The notes under the pieces are model-generated. The model was not told the DNA's origin and searched no databases. It saw only the letters and a list, made by a program, of their open reading frames with translations. 64,000 nt of DNA from an uncultured beta proteobacterium (GTDB lineage: Bacteria > Pseudomonadota > Gammaproteobacteria > Burkholderiales > Burkholderiaceae_C), in NCBI GenBank assembly GCA_903876735.1, contig CAIRAW010000001.1, positions 42,199 through 106,198 of the forward strand, given 5' to 3'. Below, in pieces: positions 59,870 through 64,000 of the stretch. The position numbers were made by a program, and so were the translations under genes. Position 1 is the stretch's first letter. The number at the start of each line of letters is the position of its first letter.

Positions 59870-61843
59870 TCAGCGCGTGACAATGGCAAAGGTACCGGGT
59901 GCCTTGTCGATCAGCGTAAAGAAGCGTACCAGATCGATCGTGCTGCCACCCACTTTCAAGTCGTTGCTCAGCAGCGTGTCTTTCACCCCCGCCGTGCCGG
60001 CCATCATCTTGATGAAGATCGGCTTGGTCAGGGTCAGTGTGGCATTGGCATCCGTCGCGGGCGCAGCCTTCCTGAAGTGCAGCACCGCGTTCTCGATCCA
60101 CAACACAAAGGATTCCTGGGTGTCGGAGAGCACCAGATTGACCTTGAGGTTTTTGCCCTCGGCCGCCGGGCCGTCCAGGCCGGCTGCCATCGCTTCCAGA
60201 AACCGCTCGACTGGCGTCTGGGCCAGCATCTCGACAAAGCCGGCGCGGTCCACGCCCTTTTTCGGCGGGCCGTTGCGCAACTCGGCTGCGGCTGTCAGGT
60301 AGCTGTTGCGCCAGGTCGCGGCTTCCGAGCCATAGGCCATCTGCTCATAGGTGCGCGCCAGCAGTTCCTTGGCGCCCTTGTGGTCACTCTGACCGAAGAC
60401 CGCCTGGTTCAGCAGCTCGGCAGCCCAGCGGTACTCGCCCTTGTCGTAGGCGGTCTGCGCTGCTGCCACCACCTTGTCGGCACCGCCCATCAGTTCCAGA
60501 TAGCGCTTGGCCGATTCCTGCGGCGCCAGCGGGTCGAGGTTGGCCGGGTTGCCATCGTAAGCGCCCATGTAGAACTGATAGACCGCTTTCACGTTGTGGC
60601 GCAGGTCGCCGTAGTAGCCGCGCGCGCCGAAATGCTCGCCAAGCGACTTGGGCAGTTTGACGGCGTCGGCAATCTCGCGTGGCGTGTAGCCGGCGTTGAT
60701 CAGGCGCACCGACTGGTCGTGCGTGTACTTGTAAACGTCTCTGTGCTTGGCGATGAAATCAGCGATGCGCGCGTTGCCCCAGATCGGCCAGTTGTGCTGG
60801 CCGAAGTAAAGGTCGGCGTCCCCCAGCTGGTCCAGCGCCTGCTGCATGTACTCGGCCCAACGCAGCGAATCGCGCACCTTGGCGCCGCGCACCGGCAACA
60901 GGTTGTGCATGGTTTGTGACAGGTTCTCCGCGCCGCCGTAGGCTTTCCTGTCGGGGATGGAGAAAGTCATCTCGGCCGGCGCCTCGGCGCCGGGCACGTT
61001 GTGGAAAATGAAGCGCACACCATCAAGCACCAGTTCCTGCGTCGGCTGCGCAATGATCTGCGTTGGCGCCAGAATGCCGAAAGTGCCGTAGACCACACTC
61101 TTGCCCAGACCGGTATCCACATTGCCCTTGGGCGAGCGTTCCAGATCACGGCCAAACTGGTAAATCGAGCGCCGGCCCATCGCCGTACCGACCATCACGT
61201 TCTCGCTGGTAGCCTCCTCCATAAAGCCAGCCGACGCCACCACTGGCACCTTGCGCTGCGCCACCTCCTGCGGCGTGATCACGCCCAGCGCGCCGCCAAA
61301 GTGGTCAATGTGACTGTGCGTGAAGACCACTGCCGTCACTGGCTTGTCACCCAGATGCTTACGCGCAAAGGCCAGCGCCGCCGCCGCGCTCTCGCGTGCT
61401 GTCAGCGTATCGACCACGATCCAGCCGGTCTTGCCCTCGACCAGCGTCATGTTCGCCACATCGAAACCGCGCACCTGGTAGATGCCGTCGGTGACCTTGA
61501 ACAAGCCGATCTGGGCGTTGAGCAGGGCGTGGCGCCACAGGCTCGGATTGACCGTGGGCGGCGCCTTGCCCTCGACGAACTTGTAGGCGTCAAAGTCCAG
61601 CAGGATGGCGCCGTCCGCACCCAGAATCTGCCCGGTGGGGCGCGCGATGAAGCCGCGCTTGGCATCCTCGAAATCCTGCGGGTCGTCGAGCTTGAGCAAC
61701 TGCGCAAACTGTTCGTTGGTCTTGAGTGTCACGGGCGAGGCATCGCCGGTGACAAGCTCGGCACTGACGCCGGGCTTGTTGCCCCATGCGGCAAGCAGCA
61801 CACCACCCGCCGCGAGCAGCGCCCAAATCATTTTTTTCCTCAC
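59870..61843 (-). CDS. Alkylsulfatase of the metallo-beta-lactamase family (SdsA1-like)
   Basis: A 657-residue enzyme that hydrolyses primary alkyl sulfates such as SDS to alcohol and sulfate. The zinc motif THSHIDHFGG lies near residue 175, followed by HNVPGAEAPAEMTFSIPDRK and YFGQHNWPIWGNARI. A helical dimerisation domain follows, then a C-terminal SCP2-like lipid-binding domain (from about 540: VLSDTQESFVLWIENAVLHF). A hydrophobic N-terminus (MIWALLAAGGVLLAAWGN) suggests export. Sulfate and alcohol products tie it to the region's sulfur theme. Start ATG at 61843 after GAGGAG-like sequence. Confidence 0.9.
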   Translation of the reverse strand: MRKKMIWALLAAGGVLLAAWGNKPGVSAELVTGDASPVTLKTNEQFAQLLKLDDPQDFEDAKRGFIARPTGQILGADGAILLDFDAYKFVEGKAPPTVNPSLWRHALLNAQIGLFKVTDGIYQVRGFDVANMTLVEGKTGWIVVDTLTARESAAAALAFARKHLGDKPVTAVVFTHSHIDHFGGALGVITPQEVAQRKVPVVASAGFMEEATSENVMVGTAMGRRSIYQFGRDLERSPKGNVDTGLGKSVVYGTFGILAPTQIIAQPTQELVLDGVRFIFHNVPGAEAPAEMTFSIPDRKAYGGAENLSQTMHNLLPVRGAKVRDSLRWAEYMQQALDQLGDADLYFGQHNWPIWGNARIADFIAKHRDVYKYTHDQSVRLINAGYTPREIADAVKLPKSLGEHFGARGYYGDLRHNVKAVYQFYMGAYDGNPANLDPLAPQESAKRYLELMGGADKVVAAAQTAYDKGEYRWAAELLNQAVFGQSDHKGAKELLARTYEQMAYGSEAATWRNSYLTAAAELRNGPPKKGVDRAGFVEMLAQTPVERFLEAMAAGLDGPAAEGKNLKVNLVLSDTQESFVLWIENAVLHFRKAAPATDANATLTLTKPIFIKMMAGTAGVKDTLLSNDLKVGGSTIDLVRFFTLIDKAPGTFAIVTR

Positions 61844-61880
61844 GCTTGTCTCCTCTTTTCATGATTGTGCGCCAGCGCCG

Positions 61881-62663
61881 TCAAGCGCGCCGCAGCATGC
61901 CGGTCTGATCAACCCGGCGCAACGCAGCAAGCTCGACCTCACTCGGCTCCGGCACCACGCACGCATGCTGAGCCACGCGCAAGTCCCAGCCGGTCTGGGC
62001 ACGAATCTGATCCGGGCTGGAAAACGCAAACCAGCCGTCGAGCAAAAACTCCTTGCTCTGCGGGTCCGGGCGCAGAATGCCCAGTGTCGTGACGATGGCG
62101 CAGGGGCCGCCGCCGAGAAAACCGTAGCGCTCGCGCGCAGAACCGCCTTCCAGGAAACCCGGCGACGAGATGTAATCAACGCGCTCGGCAAAACGCTTCT
62201 TCTCGTGCGTTGCCATGATCACAACGCGCTTGGCGCCGCAGGCAATGTCGTTGGCGCCACCGCTGCCGGTCAGTCGGGTTTTGGGCGGCTCCAGGTGCTT
62301 GCGATCCGGGTCGCTCCAGATCGCGGTGGTGTTGACGTTGCCAAACTTGTCAACCTGCGCCGCGCCAATGATGCCGACATCGCAGCGCCCGCTGGCGACC
62401 ATGAAGCCCAGCGCATCGATGCCGTTGGTGAAGCTGGTGGCATTGGCCGAGATGCGGTTGCATTCGATGCCCCAGGGCAGACCGCCGATCGGGGTCGAGC
62501 CGTAGATGCCACCTTCGGTCATGGCGCGCACGCGCGGCGCGTGGCAGGCCTGGGCGAAGTAACCCGCCAGCATGGACAGGCCGACGCCGAAGATCGCCAG
62601 TTCGCCGTCGCGGATCTCGCGCCCGGTGGCGATTGCCATCATTTCCTGCTGTGTGTAGTTCAT
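61881..62663 (-). CDS. CoA-transferase family subunit B (glutaconate CoA-transferase/IpdB-like)
   Basis: A 260-residue family I CoA-transferase beta subunit. It has MMAIATGREIRDGELAIFGV, a long region with GGLPWGIECNRISANATSF and RKHLEPPKTRLTGSGGANDIA, typical of GctB/IpdB chains. The ATG at 62663 overlaps the alpha-subunit stop (ATGA), so the pair is coupled. IpdAB proteins are hydrolases of steroid-ring intermediates; GctAB transfers CoA to glutaconate. Which reaction applies is not decidable here. Confidence 0.82.
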   Translation of the reverse strand: MNYTQQEMMAIATGREIRDGELAIFGVGLSMLAGYFAQACHAPRVRAMTEGGIYGSTPIGGLPWGIECNRISANATSFTNGIDALGFMVASGRCDVGIIGAAQVDKFGNVNTTAIWSDPDRKHLEPPKTRLTGSGGANDIACGAKRVVIMATHEKKRFAERVDYISSPGFLEGGSARERYGFLGGGPCAIVTTLGILRPDPQSKEFLLDGWFAFSSPDQIRAQTGWDLRVAQHACVVPEPSEVELAALRRVDQTGMLRRA

Positions 62664-63652
62664 GTTGTCACTCCGGCAGCCGTCAGCGCGTCGATCTGCG
62701 CATCGGGCAGGATCCACTGCCGATACGGGTCGAGCAGAAAAGCGGTAGGCCCGGCGCGCAGTTGTTCAATCAAGTCGCGTCCGATCAAATCCAGGTAGTC
62801 GTCACGGCTGCGCCAGGAATAGACGAACTCTTCGAGGTAGCGCGCCGTGCCTTCCGCTGTGGCCAGCGCCTGGTTCATGGCCTTCATGTGCGCGTCATCG
62901 CTGTCGTGCACGCCGCACGAGGCCTGCGGCCAGGCCGTGAACGGCCAGTAGACGACGGCCTCCACCAAAAGGCCGGGGATGCGCACCAGGTTCGGGTACT
63001 GGCGGATGCAGGCGCCATCGACGATGTGATCGGCCAGCAACACCACTTTCTGCGCCGCACGTGACAGCTCGAAACGGCTCCATTCGGTGCCGAGCATGAT
63101 GGCGTTGCCCTCGACATCGGCCATGGTCACGTGGATTGCCGCCAGCTCCGGGCGCAAGGGCGAAAGAGCGCCGACGATGCGGCCCGTGAAGGGATCGATC
63201 ACCTCGGGAATCTTGCGCTGCGCCGGATAGCTGTCGCCCGGTTCGGTGCTCAAGTGCTGCAGATCAGAGCCGATGTTGGAGGTGGTCGGAACAAACGGCC
63301 AGTTGAAGGCGCCCCCCAACAAGCGCAGTGGCAAGCTCAGATTGGAATAGTCCTCCAGCCGCATGGCGCCGCTCTCGACGGCGCGGCGCAGGCCGTTGGC
63401 AAAACCAAATCCTTCGAGCCCGGTAAAACCGCACTCGGCCACATCGACGGCACCGGCAGCGGCCAGCAGGTTGAGCTGCTGCGTGTTGCAATGGAAGATG
63501 GCGTGCAGATGCCGGCGCTGCTGGCGCAGCAGTTCACGGCCAAAAACAACGGCGTCCGAACCAACCGGCAGCGCGGCGCCACTGGCGTACTGCATGCCGT
63601 CGCGCGTGTAGCGCCGCACGGCGGCTTCGAGGGTGATCAGTTTGTTGGTCAT
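62660..63652 (-). CDS. CoA-transferase family subunit A (glutaconate CoA-transferase/IpdA-like)
   Basis: A 330-residue alpha subunit. Motifs include SDAVVFGRELLRQQRRHLHAI, VAECGFTGLEGFGFANGLRR and IHVTMADVEGNAIMLGTEW. It forms a heterodimer or heterotetramer with the subunit encoded immediately downstream. The pair is divergent from the gene at 63941, the shared 288-nt gap holding a sigma-54 promoter directed the other way. Substrate unknown. Confidence 0.82.
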   Translation of the reverse strand: MTNKLITLEAAVRRYTRDGMQYASGAALPVGSDAVVFGRELLRQQRRHLHAIFHCNTQQLNLLAAAGAVDVAECGFTGLEGFGFANGLRRAVESGAMRLEDYSNLSLPLRLLGGAFNWPFVPTTSNIGSDLQHLSTEPGDSYPAQRKIPEVIDPFTGRIVGALSPLRPELAAIHVTMADVEGNAIMLGTEWSRFELSRAAQKVVLLADHIVDGACIRQYPNLVRIPGLLVEAVVYWPFTAWPQASCGVHDSDDAHMKAMNQALATAEGTARYLEEFVYSWRSRDDYLDLIGRDLIEQLRAGPTAFLLDPYRQWILPDAQIDALTAAGVTT

Positions 63653-63826
63653 GTCTGGGGCCTGGGCTGGGTTGTCAAATTATCTGCTGCACAAAAAATC
63701 TATCCGCCGCGCGTTTTCACTAAGTCGTTGATTTTGTTCTGTTTTTTTTGGCGGCAGGATTTTGACTGCCTGAAAAATTTGTACACCGACCCCGGCTCAA
63801 GCTCATCGATTCTCGCTTTCGGACCC

Positions 63827-63844
63827 GGGTTAAATTCGCAACCC
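63827..63844. promoter_or_regulatory. Inverted repeat upstream of the sigma-54 promoter
   Basis: GGGTT (63827-63831) and AACCC (63840-63844) flank an 8-bp spacer. The centre lies about 50 bp upstream of the -24 box. It could bind an enhancer-binding activator, although such sites are usually 80-150 bp upstream. Confidence 0.35.
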
Positions 63845-63879
63845 TTTGATTTCATTGGGTTTTTCAGATTGTTTTGAAG

Positions 63880-63896
63880 TTGGCACGGGCTATGCA
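63880..63896 (+). promoter_or_regulatory. Sigma-54 (-24/-12) promoter
   Basis: TTGGCACGGGCTATGCA matches the RpoN consensus YTGGCACGRNNNTTGCW at all fixed positions but one. The GG (63882-63883) and GC (63894-63895) dinucleotides have the required 10-bp spacing. Transcription would begin near 63907, 34 nt before the ATG at 63941. Confidence 0.8.
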
Positions 63897-63940
63897 AAGG
63901 ATTAATCATCTGAATCTACTGAACTGCAAGGAGAACCATC

Positions 63941-64000
63941 ATGACAAACACTCTTCACACCGCCGGCCAAATGCCCGTCGATTTCGCTGAAATCCTCCCG
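63941..64000 (+). CDS. Start of an unidentified gene driven by a sigma-54 promoter, truncated by the window
   Basis: An ATG with AAGGAGAACCATC immediately upstream opens 20 codons (MTNTLHTAGQMPVDFAEILP) to the window end. The product cannot be identified from so little. The strong ribosome site and the RpoN promoter 45 bp upstream support a real gene. It is divergent from the CoA-transferase pair. Confidence 0.75.
   Translation, partial: MTNTLHTAGQMPVDFAEILP

Noticed and set aside
63700..63909. 69-residue minus-strand frame in the gap before the last gene
   Set aside because: It covers the sigma-54 promoter and inverted repeat and has no family likeness or ribosome site.
1..64000. CRISPR arrays, rRNA, tRNA, transposases and integrases
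   Set aside because: No regularly spaced repeats, rRNA stretches or cloverleaf sequences were seen, and no transposase or integrase motifs, including at the edges of the defence island.

Overview
The window looks like a chromosomal segment of a betaproteobacterium, order Burkholderiales and most likely Comamonadaceae (Rhodoferax/Polaromonas-like). The reasons are high GC content, GTG and TTG starts, tightly packed ATGA-overlapping operons, a phnR-type FCD regulator, and two intergenic repeat families of the sort scattered through such genomes. The genus is inference. I see no rRNA, tRNA, CRISPR array, transposase or integrase.

Layout. (1) 1-11357 is a 2-aminoethylphosphonate (AEP) region. 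It holds a truncated class-III PLP enzyme resembling PbfA, the regulator phnR, an AEP ABC importer (phnS, phnT, two-domain permease phnU) and the transaminase phnW. Four coupled genes follow: a glutamine-synthetase-like ligase, an iron-type alcohol dehydrogenase, a class-I amidotransferase-fold hydrolase and an aldehyde dehydrogenase. Together they could glutamylate an alkanolamine, oxidise it and deglutamylate it. (2) 11514-20482 carries a HAD phosphatase, a ChrA chromate transporter, an acyl-CoA ligase, a 7TM diguanylate cyclase facing a PhnD-like sensor/histidine-kinase pair, and a hemerythrin-like protein. (3) 20707-23385 has a uracil/xanthine permease and an M20 amidohydrolase. (4) 23495-35634 is a defence island: type I restriction subunit HsdR, a fused HsdM-HsdS, and a 1689-residue STAND-like ATPase with an N-terminal PD-(D/E)xK-like nuclease, translationally coupled to the methylase. 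Three toxin-antitoxin loci follow, one of them decayed. Between hsdR and hsdMS lie three perfect palindromes, all centred on GAATTC and all in one codon phase inside a 52-codon frame. (5) 35891-42771 is a BMP-type nucleoside/nucleobase ABC importer with an exported nucleosidase and a cytosine deaminase. Functionally this continues region 3, so the island appears to split a purine/pyrimidine salvage cluster. (6) 42813-49240 holds a radical-SAM/SPASM enzyme and a sulfur-acquisition cluster: orphan sulfate-binding protein, Mop-type TOBE protein, metNIQ-like importer and a CysB-like regulator. (7) 49429-55654 is a heterotetrameric sarcosine oxidase operon, soxBDAG, plus a LivK-type binding protein. 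(8) 55686-63652 is a mixed minus-strand block (GST, MlaF-like ATPase, metY, CoA-binding protein, alkylsulfatase, CoA-transferase pair) with one plus-strand 2OG-Fe(II) oxygenase. (9) At the right edge a near-consensus sigma-54 promoter drives a gene that runs out of the window.

The metabolic theme is scavenging of small N-, P- and S-containing organics (phosphonates, alkanolamines, nucleobases, sulfate esters, methionine, sarcosine). The most unusual content is the restriction plus STAND-nuclease operon and its palindromic spacer. Function calls rest on motifs read by eye. No database search was possible.
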